A program made the translations under genes and the position numbers. A DNA stretch of 64,000 nt from Eopsaltria australis (lineage: Eukaryota; Chordata; Aves; Passeriformes; Petroicidae). The notes beneath the pieces were generated by a model, which had not been told where the DNA came from, searched no databases, and saw only the letters and a list, made by a program, of their open reading frames with translations. Positions 48,253 through 60,305 of this stretch are shown in pieces. The stretch's first letter is position 1. Each line of letters opens with the position of its first letter. The stretch is taken from the NCBI GenBank assembly GCA_034509425.1, contig JAVTVJ010000117.1, positions 434,001-498,000 of the forward strand, in the 5' to 3' direction.

Positions 48253-48607
48253 TGTCAGAGACTGTGTGGAAATCCCTCATCTGTCTCAGGACCATCTACA
48301 GAAACAGAGACTGAAAACCCAAAGACCCCAAAGGGGAAAGAGGACTTTTGCACAATGAGGTCCGGCCAGATCCTGGTGGGATGCCTGCCCAGTGTAGAGG
48401 TGTGCTGCAGAATGTGCACATGCCTGTGAGACCGTGTCGCTCTTGTTACCAGGGCAAAAAGGACCGTGCAGGAACGATCCACCTTGTGCACCTACACCTG
48501 TACCACAAAACAATGGGCCCTACTCCCCCACCTGCTGGCCATTTCCCCCTCGCCTCTGGAAGGATTACCTCACCTCTTGGTCACCTGCCCCTCGCTTTCG
48601 AAAAGAC

Positions 48608-48614
48608 TATAAAG
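48608..48614 (+). promoter_or_regulatory. LTR TATA box
   Basis: TATAAAG lies about 174 bases upstream of the AATAAA in the same LTR, which would place transcription start around 48635-48645 and give an R region of about 150-170 bases. Confidence 0.65.
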
Positions 48615-48781
48615 AGACTCTCAAAAAAGACCCCTACGAGATCTCCCCATGGATGAGACGGAATCCATCAGCTCTGGACCACGAGGATTTTGTCGTGCTG
48701 TGGTAGCTATAACCCCCCTTTCTCTCTCTCAACCCCATATTTCTTTCTCTCCTCTATCGCGTAATCGTGTTGTTGGCATTC

Positions 48782-48787
48782 AATAAA
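48782..48787 (+). promoter_or_regulatory. LTR polyadenylation signal
   Basis: AATAAA followed within 10 bases by GTGCTTTTGATTTTG, a good downstream G/T-rich element. It would end R within about 20 bases. Confidence 0.75.
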
Positions 48788-48897
48788 AGTGCTTTTGATT
48801 TTGACTGAAACAAAAATACTTGTCCCTGTTTCTTTTGCACTCTGAGGTTCAGGTAATGAACCATCACGACTCCCGCTTGTGTTAGCGGATCGTGACA

Positions 48898-49745
48898 AGG
48901 GGAAAAAAAGAAACCTCCAATAATTTCAATTTCTCTTTCAAAACTGATGTTTGCTGACGTCACAAATTTATTTTCCTGCTCAGATTTGGAATGAAGTCCT
49001 CAGGATTCAGTTCTGTTTCTGTATCCTGGAAACAGCTTTGAAAAATGGAGGAGTGAGAAGGAAGGGATACGAGTGCAGCTGAGCACTGCCTCATCTTCCT
49101 CTTTCTTGTGTATCCAAGTACAGAAATAGGCAAAAAGGAATCCCGTTCAAAAGTGTTCTTCAGGTATAAATGCCCCACAAAGATCTCAGTGACAGCATGT
49201 TCCATTTTGGAGGTACCATACAGCTCCTTGTGAATCTTGTTTGAGCTGGAGCTGTGCACCATGCTGCTGGGACTAGGAATCTTGAACTACATATTTGCAA
49301 TGCTTTTTATCATGACTTATGTGTTATAACCCAGAAAGTAGTGCACTTAATTTATCCTATGAGTTTTGTGGTTTTATTTGATTTGATTTGATTTTGTCTT
49401 ATTTTTCCAGCAAATGGGGTCAATAAAGATTCTGTCTTTTCTTGACTAATCACATACAAAAATGCCTTGGAGAATAAACATGGCAGCCTATGAGTTTTAA
49501 CACTCACACTGAAACACTTTGAAATACTACTTAAAAAAAGAGGAGCAATAAAAGAAGAATACTAGCATCACTCTCTATGGTGGTCATAAAACACTTTCAC
49601 TTCTTTCTACACTGGGTAGTTCAGAACAAAGTTGGAACTGAAGCTGTGTGCAATTGATAATTTCAAAATATTAGATACATATTGTCATTTTCCTCACTAT
49701 GTAAAGTTCTGATTGGCAAAATATTTGACATTATTTCTCGCACTT

Positions 49746-49746
<1 letters not shown>
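48898..49746. other. Unique DNA, no gene called
   Basis: A 100-codon minus-strand frame at 48960-49262 starts with a methionine and has a balanced composition, but no domain, signal peptide or splice context is evident. A four-copy (ATTTG)n lies at about 49375-49395. Confidence 0.5.

Positions 49747-49786
<40 letters not shown>
49747..49786. repeat. T40 homopolymer
   Basis: Forty uninterrupted T bases on the plus strand (A40 on the minus strand). It is by far the longest mononucleotide run of the window; the others reach about 16 bases. The frame running through it on the minus strand is meaningless. Confidence 0.97.
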
Positions 49787-49789
<3 letters not shown>

Positions 49790-50831
49790 AGGTGCTGACT
49801 TAACTTTTTAAAACATTTCTGTACTTGATTGAAATTTATATTACCCAGCAATTTTGTTCAGTGCTGCAGGAGTGTAAGATGGACTGATGACAGACTTCAT
49901 ATAAAAATAAACCACCTGCTAATGTCCCCCTTTATAATACATGCATATAGTCTTACCAAAATCAATGAAGCTGAGCCAATTTACATCAGGTAATGATGTA
50001 GCACCCTGAGATTACATTTACTCACATTGCTTTATACATATGTATTTACAGAGAAAAAAAATAGAGGGACATTTTAATTTGCAAATTCCCTGTGACTTAT
50101 TTCCAGGCATTCAACAAATCACTTTCCCACAAGGACAATTTCATCTCTTTAAGCACCTTCTCTTCCTTGAAGTCATTGCCACTGAATTTAAGTGTTGTCT
50201 TAAAAATATCAGTTACCCCATCATATTAGTTTAACCTTTAAAATCTATGTCCTCCCAAAAATGAAGAGGTCTTCACAGTCAGTTTAGGAATGCAAATGAA
50301 TATGAGAACATTGAAAGAGCTCTCCATTCATGCCTACAACTGCACATTGGGCTGGTCTGCTTTCTGTACAAATGAAGTATCTGACCTTGCTTAGATTTCA
50401 GATGGTTTTGTCACAGACACAACATCAGACCCACAAGGGGGAATGCTACAGTAAATGTCCAAAGCCCTCTCCTCTCCCTGAGAGCACAATGTAATTTCCT
50501 ACTGTATCAGAGTCCAGACATAACTTTTTGAGGGGCTGAATCTCAAACTGTCATCAGAGGGTGGAATCTCTTTTCCGTTTTTATGTTGTTACATTCCAAG
50601 AACATCAGAAAAGTCAATTCCCTGAAACTCACAGAAAGGGAAATCACAAATGTGTGGCTAGGATTGCATGCAGAGATAAATGAGACACCAGAGTGGTGGA
50701 GAGGGATCTACCCCATAAACAGCAATCAGGCAACAGCAAAACTGTCCTCTTCCCCAGCCAGATCAAAACCATGCTCTGTTTATAGTACCAGACTCTGATG
50801 TGAAAAAGAGAATAAATCTATCTTTTCATTT
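49787..50831. other. Unique DNA, no gene seen
   Basis: Nothing recognisable. The short frames at 50040-50234 and 50583-50798 are unassigned. Confidence 0.55.
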
Positions 50832-50892
50832 ATTTGGGGGTTGGACTAGATGACCTTTAAAGGTTCCTTCCAACCCCAAGGATTTTAAGACT
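50832..50892 (+). mobile_element. CR1: CR1 LINE 3' terminal stub
   Basis: The text 'ggggttggactagatgacc', 'tttaaaggttccttccaacc' and 'ccaaggattttaagac' matches the last 60 bases of CR1, with a mutated tip. Nothing further upstream can be aligned by eye. Confidence 0.85.
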
Positions 50893-51921
50893 TATCTTTT
50901 GATTCTGTATCTGGCCTTCTTTTCCACTTCATAAACTGTCCTAAAAAATGTGAAGATACTAACCCTGGGTATCAGAATGAATTATCTTCCATTTGATGCC
51001 AAACTGTGAAGACAAGATCCTGTACCACATTTACACTCTCAAGAGCAGTTTTTTATAGCACTCATCTGCACACCAGGACTGCCTCACCAGTTTCCCTTGT
51101 AAAACCACTCCACACACAAAATCTGTCACCACGGTGTGCTTCAATGTAGCCAAAATGACAAAAAATATTTAATCCAAGCTAACCTCTGGAATATCTCTGA
51201 CCTTAAACAAAGTGTGAGAAAGAACATTTACATTTGGAGTCATCCCAACAACACTGGGCAATAGTTCAACTATATTTTTTGATGACTGTTCTCTCACATT
51301 GTATTTCTTTGCATTTGCCTCTTATACCCCTGTAAAGCCAATGAACTAAGGCCAGAGGTTGCTAATGTTAGACACTCTAAGAACAAATAAAATAAAAAGT
51401 GCTGGTCCCTGGTGTTAAGTTTTAGTCTTTGATCTAAGTTCCAAAATTACTTTCTTTCTGGGTTTGGTGTCAGACTGAAGATTCCTGGCTAACCTCTTAC
51501 GGTCTCCTTAAATTCAGCAATAATCAGGCAGATAAGCAGTATCTGCAGAATCCCTGAAAGGTCTGCCAGCAGATTCTACCCATCCACTGGGAGGCAATTA
51601 TTCTGTCATCATTTGAAGAGAGTGGCCTATCTGCTTCTGGCAGGCATTTCAGTTCCAGGCATGAATTCTGGTTCTGAACTTGCTGCACATTCCCCGTGTG
51701 ATGGACGCCCTGGCCAACAGTGCCGTCAGTGCACCGAGCATCACACGCCTGCCAAGAGTCAACCTTTAAACAAGGGATTCAGGATGAAAAATGCCTTTGT
51801 CTGTTCTAATTAGGATCAACACTTTTGCTTTCTTCATCAGAATCCACTTGTTTCGTTGTCTGGGGCTGACATCAGCACATGAGCTGATAAAGAAAGCAAT
51901 TTGCTCAAGTTTCTTCATTAC

Positions 51922-51949
51922 CTGGTGCTTTCCACTTCACGTGTATCAC
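51922..51949 (-). other. Candidate 28-nt microexon
   Basis: On the minus strand a good pyrimidine tract ending TTTCCTTTTACAG precedes 28 bases that end CACCAG and are followed by GTAATG. The exon would encode VIHVKWKAP in one frame. Both borders agree with the splice consensus, but such short pairs also occur by chance. Confidence 0.18.
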
Positions 51950-52320
51950 CTGTAAAAGGAAACAACAAATAAACTCTCCCAATGTCATCTTGATCAAGTG
52001 AGCTAAAGCCTTTTGTTTGGAAGTAGTGCTTTCCATGCCTTTCAAACAGGCATGAATAGCCTGTTTTATCCTTTTTACCATCTGGACAATCTTCTCTGAA
52101 CTCTGCTCCCTGATCAAGAGGGACATCAACAGGTTGGTCATAAACTCCTATATGGTGTATTCAGGTATTTTCCAGCAGTGACTAGACATCCACTTGGCTC
52201 ATTAGGAGAAACTGCCATTCCTCTGCAAGATGTTATCAGTTCTAAAATGAGACACAACAATAAACAGTGAAAGCATGCCTAATTCATTGCAATAAAAAGC
52301 AAGCTGGCTTTCCTTCTTAC

Positions 52321-52370
52321 CTATGCCTTGACAGCTGCCATGTTCTGAATTCTGGTGACAGCATGCAGGT
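52321..52370 (-). other. Candidate 50-nt exon
   Basis: On the minus strand the segment is preceded by a pyrimidine-rich tract ending CCCTTCCAATGCAG and followed by GTAAGAAGG, a strong donor. One frame reads TCMLSPEFRTWQLSRH. It lies 371 bases upstream (in minus-strand sense) of the 28-nt candidate. No family is recognised. Confidence 0.2.
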
Positions 52371-55300
52371 CTGCATTGGAAGGGCTGAGGTGAGGGGACA
52401 GCAGGGAAGATAAATAGTCTTAAATTTCTGAATGGATCTATTAATCTGATATGATTCATGATTCACCAGAGACCCATGCTTTGGGTACTGTCAAAATTGC
52501 TCATGTGGATTGGGACACAGATGTTAATCCAACACTGGTTGGCCATTCAGGAGCCACTTTCCTGGTCTCCAGAAATGGCTCCAGGAGTTGGGCAGTGATC
52601 CTCAGTCCTGTCCTCAAAACATAGCAAACCTATTTGAAAACAGCTGACCCTGCCCTTGACAGCAGCCTGGGTGTCACTCAGATGGAATAAACATGTCAGT
52701 GGAAAGGCAGAGGTGACTGCAGCTGGAGGGGGAACTCAGCAAGGAGGAATTAATTCTGTTTTATCAGTACCTGGTGTACGTGAGCCATCTCACCCAGGCA
52801 TTCAATGACATCTAAGTTTTAACCTTCCTTGCTTGTCAATAACTATGACAAACACCATGTGCCTTTTGACCAACTCCTTCTTTGTCCTCAGTTTGTTAGT
52901 CTCAACTGATAGGGTGAGAAAATATATTCTCTGAAAAAGAGAAGGAAAGAACAATGAGGAGACCCAACACATTGTCTTATTGTGCACATGTTACTTACAT
53001 TTACATTGTTTTTAATTTTTTAAGACTTTTTTTATTATGTTGTGGTTCCAAAAGCTCTGTAAGAAAAAATAGACAGGATGATTCTGCCTACCTGGATTCA
53101 AGTACTAATGACACTTTCATGATCAGAAACAAAGATGGATGAAAGGAGGTATTTGTTCCACAAACACAGACTGGTCCTTTCTTAACAAGGTGGTTGACAG
53201 AGAGGGTATAACCTGCTCCTCCATTACAGAAGGATGCTGAAGCAGGGAGAGCAATTTACTTCCTTGCAATGACATACATTCTATTCTTAATGGGCATCTT
53301 GGTGTTTCTGATTTCAAATGGGAGTTTTCCACAGCAGTGGAAAGGCTATTTTCCTGGGTTTATGACTCAGATCAAATTTTGTGCTTTATCACTTCAGTAT
53401 ACCTAAGATGAAAATATTCATAAAATTTTAATTGTATTTTTATTGCAGTCTGTATGGGCACACAGTCTTTTTGTATGTGCAGACTCCTCTAGACAAAAAT
53501 TCTCGGTACTGAACTCCAAGAGTTATTTGATATATGTACACTCAAGTGTGTCTGTACATACATTTTTATGTTTATATGCATGACATTTGCACAATATTTG
53601 AGGCACTAAGTCTCTGTATGCATGAAAATATACAACCAGGGAGGCCTGACTCTGCTTAAATGAGTCATTCACCAGTGTAACCAAGGACAAGTCAGGGAAC
53701 TTCTTCCTAATTAGTTTAGTATAAATGAGAGAAAAATAAAGGAACTCTGGAGCCATTAGAAGGTTGAAATAGATCCCCAAAACATATCCCATGTTACCCA
53801 TTTGCTTGGCTGCCTTTGATTCAGTAGTACTGCTGTTGTGTGGATACAGGATAACTGCACACCATCAGTGCCATGCTCTTTGAAGAATGTTTGAATTAAT
53901 GGTGGTTTAGCTGACAGCACAGGGAACAGCGCAGTACTTAGAGTGTGTGCATCACACTAACGATGACATAATTTACAGAATTTGCTTTAAAAAAATACTT
54001 GGAGTTTTAAAAAAATATTTTAAAACCCACAGCAAAACCCCTTTATAAAAATCTGTGCCCCACAAGCATTTTTTTTCCACAGAATTCCCTTTCAAGATTC
54101 CATACCACCATCATGTCTGTGAAACTCTCAGCAATGAGAAGCAGGATAAGAAGTTTTTTCCTTCTGTTTCCTTTTCTTGCCTTGCTGTAGTTGCTTCTTG
54201 CACCAACGAAGCCTGTGCTCCTTCCTTTTACTTCATGGGATTTATTTGATGCATCCTGAGGACAACTGATCAAGAGGAAACATAGATTTTGTGATTAGGC
54301 CATGGATATCTGGCAGAGCTTGATGGTGTGTCTACCCCTGATGAAATGAAGGACTTCTCAGCTTCTGCCATTCAATCTAACATATTCACATTAAATTACA
54401 CTGAAGGAAATTAAAAAGGTAATTTATTTCCCTAATTCCTATTAATACAGTACCTCACACTTTTAAAAGCTTCTAAAATATCAGGACCTAATTTGTTAAA
54501 TTGTAAAGTCCTGGAATATCTGTACATTAGGATCAAGAGGGAAGACAGTAAAACAATTTTCAGCTGGAAATTCATGAGTTTCAGAGGTTCTGTAATGTAA
54601 TTTCCTAAACTAATTGATCTGAGGGATAGGTGATCAAGGTTAGATGTCTTTAATAAAAGCTTGAGAATTTCTTCCTACCTTTTAAGTTAACAATGTGTTC
54701 CCCTTGCCCATGTTGTCTATGTTCTCTTTGCACCTAAGCACTGTATAGTTTGGAGTGTTTGCTTGGGTTTTTTCCACCTATCTCTTCATCTGTTAGATAT
54801 CATTTATATAAAATTTGCTATAATCTCCTTCTCTGAAAAATCCCATGGAATCAGATCCTCTGCTTTAAGAGGTAATGGTAGTTCGTAGTGCATTTCATCT
54901 GACCCAAGATCATATACTAACATAACATGAATTTTATACTTTGAAATTACATATTGGACTGGACATTTGAATAAAAATGCTAACAGAAAAGTTCTGATAC
55001 GAGATTAGAATATTTATTGTAATGAAGATAGCATTCACCTCTGTAATACTCATATTCATCAGGCTGTACTGAATTTAAAGCAATGTCACAAAGCTGATGA
55101 AGCAAGCATGTCAACTGGCTTATTCCAGCCAGAATTACAACATGTTAAGAATCCATTTTGCCTTCTGCATCAATGTGGTTGCTAGTACTGAGAATGCTTC
55201 ATCTCTCAGCTCCATTCCTTTTACTGTCACCAACAGACCCCCCTGTGCATCAGTGGGTGGACCTGACATTGTTAAACCAGACTTGAGCAAGTCACTGCCT

Positions 55301-58300
55301 TCTCAATCAGATCCAGCTGTGAGAGTAGGCTGACCAAGATCCTGGGGTAATTTGTCAAAAATTAGCATGTTGACAGTAATTCCAGACAGATATTCCTAAA
55401 TGCTATTAACAAAGGCAGTGTCACAATCTGAAAACAATTTCTGCTGGGGTGATTAATTAGTGCTGGCAAGGTTCCTTCTCTCTTGGTTAGGTTGAAGCAT
55501 TGCTCTGCAGCTCCAGAAGGACCATAAAAAATGGTTTGCACTTAGAAAGAAAAGTGATATTTCAAGACATGTCAGAGACACATAACACTAGATATGGGAT
55601 AAGGAGGAGCATCCTTCCTGGGCACATAAGCAGTGAGTTGTTGACATTGCTGCACTGACACAAATAGGTGGTGCTTCTTTGGATTTGCCTTATTTGAACT
55701 TAATTTCACAAAATGTTTCCTCTCCATGTCCCAGGTTTTTATCCCTATTTACTGCCCCTACACTGGCATTCATCTCAAAGGAAATAAAGGAGAACGAAGA
55801 GGGAGAAAACTCCAGATAATTTCCTCAGAACAAAGAGCAGGAAATATTGTAGTAGAAGACACTACCAGAAGATGTGGCCAAGTGTGCAAGTGAGGTACCA
55901 GTGATGCCTTATCAAATTCAAACCCAGTTTCATCAGCAAACAGGGAAATGAGAAAAGAGGTGGCTCTTCCCTTTTTCCCACCCCGCTAATTGCATCACAG
56001 AGTGATGCTGGCACTGGGTCACACAACTAGCAGTGGGTGCACAGCTCTCCTCATCCACCCCTTTCCTAAATCTGCCAGGGCTGTTCTCTGGTCTAAGGCC
56101 AGTTGGCAGGCAAAGCCTTTGGCTAATGCTATAAATCATCTTAGTCTCTGAAACCACATGGCCTCATGCAAATCATATTCAGGGAATGATCCCTGGCCTG
56201 TCATAAGTCCCAAACCATTCCCAGCAGTTTTGGGGAGACTGCTAGCTGTCACAGTTCAACAGCATCACAGGAAGCATTTTAATAGTGTGAACAATTATAT
56301 TTCCTTATCTAGAAATATTCCCTGGCACTGTTTGATGCACTAATTTTGCCAGCACTTGTGTGTAGAGCCAGTGTATGTAAAACACTATTCCCGTAGTGAA
56401 TTAATTGGATTAAAGTGCTACCAGAAGTGTAGCCATCAAATTTGTTGTTTTAATTCAGATAAATTTCTTTCTGTTTCTCTTGAGAGCTCAGACCTCTCTT
56501 GATGTAAATAAAGCACTGTAGAAATTTACTTGTTTCAGGAGGGAAAATATTCAGGCAACTGAATTCAGAATGAGTTGCAGAACCTACAAACTGCATCATC
56601 AGTGAGAAATTGGCAATGACTTCCTTGAAGCTCCTTTTAAATTCTTACCACTAGGTGAAACCAGAACTGCATTTGTCTCTGAACTATACAGAACAAAAAA
56701 TATTGCCATGATATACTACTGGACATCATGTCAAACAACATGACATGAGTAAAAGCATATTGTGGCTATGATTTACATATCTACTAGAGTGATTGTGACA
56801 ATTTTAAGTAAATTCTTCCCTATCGTGGCTTTTGAAACCTGGCTTTCACTGAGGGTTCTTTAATTTGCAGTGGTAAAGTGAAGTTGGTCTTTGTTGATAA
56901 ATTATAACTGTCTGTTTTCCAAGCTTTAAAATACAGCAAGAAAACTACTGACTAGAGTTGGCAAATTTTGTCTCACGCACAAAATCCTTCTCTAGCTATA
57001 GCTATACCTGTACGTCTCATCACTGAAAGAGTACCAGGGCACCTTCCTTTATGGGCCAGTTCTGACGCCTGGTGCAGTTTGACCCAGCCCAAATTGCATT
57101 CTCAGGGCACAGCTCTGGAAGGTAATACAGGCCATGTACTATTCCCAGTAGGCAGCCTGTGTGTGGGTGCTGTGTTTTGAAGACTAAAAGTTCAGCAACA
57201 TGAAAACAGGATGTTCTGTGCTGACAGATTTCAGTGCCAGTGTATGTTTTGCGTATATTTAATGCATTCTTAAAGATATAACCTGTGTGTTCAAATAGCA
57301 AAAGTGCAGGCAACATTCCACAGATAAGTCATGTAGAAAGAGTGATTCATCCTAGACAGAGAACACTTGATCTTAGTTTACCAGAAATAAACATTTTTGC
57401 AGAGCTGTGATGATCTAATGTTTGTCCTAAGAGTGGGCACCTTCTCAGACTGCTGTAATTAAGGCTGGCATCTTTTGCTAATAGCACACTAAGAGAGAAC
57501 ATGGCAAACACAATATAATGCTCTAGATCCACCAGACAATCAAGTTAACTGAGAAGAACAGGAGCATTTTTAGTGTGACTTTAGAATTAGATCTGAACCC
57601 ACATGTGACATACAATACTATCCATTTTGCCACTGACAGGGATGCAGGCAACACATTGTTCAGACCATGAAAAAAGGAGCTTGTTTCTTCTTCAAACTAT
57701 TTGCCAAATAAAAGAAAGGAAAAATTACAATAAAATAATCTATTGTACTAGATAAGCACAGCAGGTAGAATTTGTGGCAATGCTAATGGGCATCCAGCAC
57801 ACAATAAATGGTTGACTGTTCAAGGAGATGATTTAACCATGTGCAGTGGCTCATGCAAAGCCAGTGATTGAAGGACTCTGATGGGACACAAGGATTTTCA
57901 GGGAACAGCTGGGAGAGGAAGGAGGTGTGCAACTGTCAAGACAATTTTTAATTCTGTTGGGCCTGACCAGTCCAGGAAGCAGGAGGTAAGTAAAATAAAA
58001 ACACTTTGATTCCACAAGTGATCTGTTGGACACTTCTCAGTAGTTGTCTACATAAACCCATGTACATTTCAAGAAATCAGCCTGTCCCTCTCAAAAACAT
58101 GACTTACACTCCATTCCTAATACCCTTTCTGCTGCACAGATCAAGCAAAGTTCCCTAAAACAGTGGAACCAGATAGCATTTCAAAAGCAAGACGTTCACA
58201 GAACTTGGCCAGAATGATTTAGAAAATGGCCCTGAAAGGGGTATTTAGGGAGACCTAACAGACCTAAGCACACTGCAATTGTTTATATTTGTATTAATAT

Positions 58301-59254
58301 TGGCTTTGGACACAGCAACTACTTATGTGTGAGAGGGGAATGATGAAGAGATTTACATGGATAAAGCACAATACAATGAAGATGGGAGATTTACACACTG
58401 TAACTCTACTTAAGCTTAAGCCACAGAGGCTGAATCATTAGTGGCATCTTTCCAGACTTAGGAAGCTTTAAACATGGATATTTTTTCCCCACTTAGATAT
58501 TACAAAAATAGATATAAAAAATAACTAGGACAGACTGGAAACAAACAGAGGATCATGATTTACAGCTTTGCAGGGACTGAAACACACCTGTTGATACTGA
58601 GGTATTTGTTCTCAATTAGGAAAACACATATAGGTTCATGCATGAATATGTGTGGGACTAACTGTTAGCAGAGACATTATCCAGTTGAAAATTGTCAGGG
58701 AACTTGATTTTGAAGTCATTTGGGCACTGACTATGCATTTTGTGTTATTCTTAGTTCTCCAATTTAATAAACTATCCCTGCTGATCCATAGATAGATGTT
58801 ACATGGAGTGTGAAGGATATTGACCTTTCCCTTTGTTGCAAACCTGAAGTTTATCCAATATTCAAAATCCCTGTGGTAAACTTGGACCAAGTTCTAAATA
58901 AACACAGGCTTTATTTGCTTAGGAGCTATGGGGATCTCAGGTGATTCAGAGGATTTGAAACAGGGAAAACTTGTGTTCAGAGACTGGTTCTACCTTATTT
59001 CTACTGGTATTACATCTTTCAGCCATACAATACTGAAACAGAGAACAAGCTGACACAGAGGACTATGATGTCCTGTATCCACTGTTGATGATGTTTTTAT
59101 GAGCCTCAAGTAATCTGAAATGACACTGACCATTGGTTGTCTGAGAACTCTCATCAATATTTTCCATTATGGGAATTTTAGGAAAAGAGCAATTTAAATT
59201 AACAACTCAAGTATGCTGCAGAACAAAGAATGCAATTTTGTTTTCTTCAACCAG

Positions 59255-59304
59255 TGAACCATGACTGGGCTCCTTGAACCTTGAACCATGACTGGAGCCC
59301 AGTC
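59255..59304. repeat. 14-bp direct repeat overlapping an 11-bp inverted repeat
   Basis: TGAACCATGACTGG occurs exactly at 59255-59268 and 59282-59295. Overlapping these, GACTGGGCTCC (59263-59273) and GGAGCCCAGTC (59294-59304) are perfect inverted arms with a 20-base loop. The cluster sits at the left edge of the degraded LTR. Confidence 0.93.
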
Positions 59305-59703
59305 CCTACCAGGGGGTTTGTCCATTATTGTTTTTTGTTGTCTCAGGCTTAGGGGAGTAGTGTGGATGCAGACAGCCTGTCCACCACCAGTTTTTTATAT
59401 CACCTTGGGCTTGGGGGAGAGAACATGCACACAGAGGAGTCCAGGGGGGATATTTTATTCTTTGTCTCATGGCTGGCTGTGGTTGCACTGCATCAGTGAG
59501 CATTTTGCCTATTAAATATTTTTTTATACACTATTATGAGGATTGTTGCTGTTATTGTCCGTTTTCTTATCTCATTGCTGCTTCCAGTAAGTTGTTCTCT
59601 CAAGCGTTAATCTCTGCCTTTTTTCTCTCTCATTTGAGGGCGTGGGCAGAAGGGAATGGCTGCATGGGGCTTAATTTCCAGCTGAATTTTTATATGTTTG
59701 GCA
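59289..59703 (+). mobile_element. Degraded avian ERV LTR (candidate)
   Basis: The right half has the arrangement I associate with bird ERVL- or ERVK-type LTRs. An ATTAAA polyadenylation word at 59511-59516 is followed by a T-rich run, 'gctgttattgtccgttttct', 'tatctcattgctgc', a pyrimidine-rich 'ctgccttttttctctctc', and then a G-rich 'gggcgtgggcagaaggg' with 'ggctgcatggggcttaattt' and 'ccagctg' near the end. A TTTTATAT word at about 59391 could be the TATA box. Ends are blurred: TG near 59289 and CA at 59703 are the best candidates and no target duplication is visible. The family attribution is from memory of the overall arrangement, so it is tentative. Confidence 0.5.
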
Positions 59704-60305
59704 TTTCTTAGCCAATATTCTGAAACATGGATTCAGAGTGTTGCATTTTGTATACACACACACATACACATGATATTTGGCATTCTATCCATGTCACTAA
59801 CTACTCTGGTCTGTTCCATTCCTGGCTATTCAGGAGGCAGATACAATCCAGGAAAATACTTTCTATGCTTGCCAGGGCACTGAAAGTCTCACGAAGCAGT
59901 ATTTATCAAGGAGAATTTAGCCCATGATTCAGTTGAGTAATTTAATCCTCACTAATAAGTCATAACTATCTGCTAGTTTTTTCTTCATTCTATAGAATGA
60001 AATAAATTTTGTATGTAGAATTTTTAAAGACATCTGTTGTGATTTTTTGAGCAGATTTCCCCAAGAAATGAACAGTACCAAGTAGATTGTTCCTAATGTT
60101 TTTAATAAACCTATCTCAAAATAATCACCATTGATTATCTTGTTTCATGAAATGGAACATTAATGCACAGAGTAATTAAAAGATTGTCCAGGAAGCCAAG
60201 AACAGAGCCAAAAAGTGAGTCCAGGTGTTATTTTATCCAAGGACAACTAGTCTGTAATAGTCTTTGTAAAAAAGCATATGGGCTACACTGATGATCACTG
60301 AAAAC
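59704..60305. other. Unique DNA, no gene seen
   Basis: Includes a short imperfect (CA)n at 59753-59769. Nothing else recognised. Confidence 0.55.

Larger units (their letters stand above)
48253..48897 (+). mobile_element. Endogenous retrovirus LTR (solo LTR or lone 3' LTR)
   Basis: A 645-base unit begins TGTCA and ends TGACA, a perfect 5-bp terminal inverted repeat of the TG...CA type used by retroviral integrase. Internally it has the right order of signals: a TATAAAG box at 48608-48614 and an AATAAA polyadenylation signal at 48782-48787 followed by a T/G-rich stretch, which fits U3, R and U5. The flanks AGGGA and AGGGG differ at one of five bases, compatible with a decayed target duplication. 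No primer binding site follows the right end, so it is not a 5' LTR with an internal body downstream. Purine-rich DNA just left of the LTR could be either the target flank or a polypurine tract of a lost provirus. I do not assign a family; no gag, pol or env frame is visible next to it. Confidence 0.82.
50893..59254. other. Long unique stretch with candidate microexons
   Basis: More than 8 kb with no recognised mobile element. The part from about 51560 to 53340 is somewhat GC-richer and contains splice-like AG/GT pairs on the minus strand; the rest is ordinary AT-rich DNA. Frames elsewhere (53523-53801, 55097-55333, 57020-57316, 58636-58890) show no domain. Confidence 0.45.

Noticed and set aside
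48097..48429. Plus-strand frame crossing into the LTR, possibly retroviral env
   Set aside because: No transmembrane or envelope-like features. The glycine run comes from the purine-rich flank, and the frame continues into U3.
48960..49262. 100-codon minus-strand frame starting with methionine
   Set aside because: Balanced composition, but no domain or family is recognised and no promoter or splice signals are evident. It abuts the LTR, so I checked for a retroviral frame and saw none.
52771..52811. 41-base minus-strand exon ending CACCAG/GTACTG
   Set aside because: The acceptor side (AAAACTTAG) has no pyrimidine tract.
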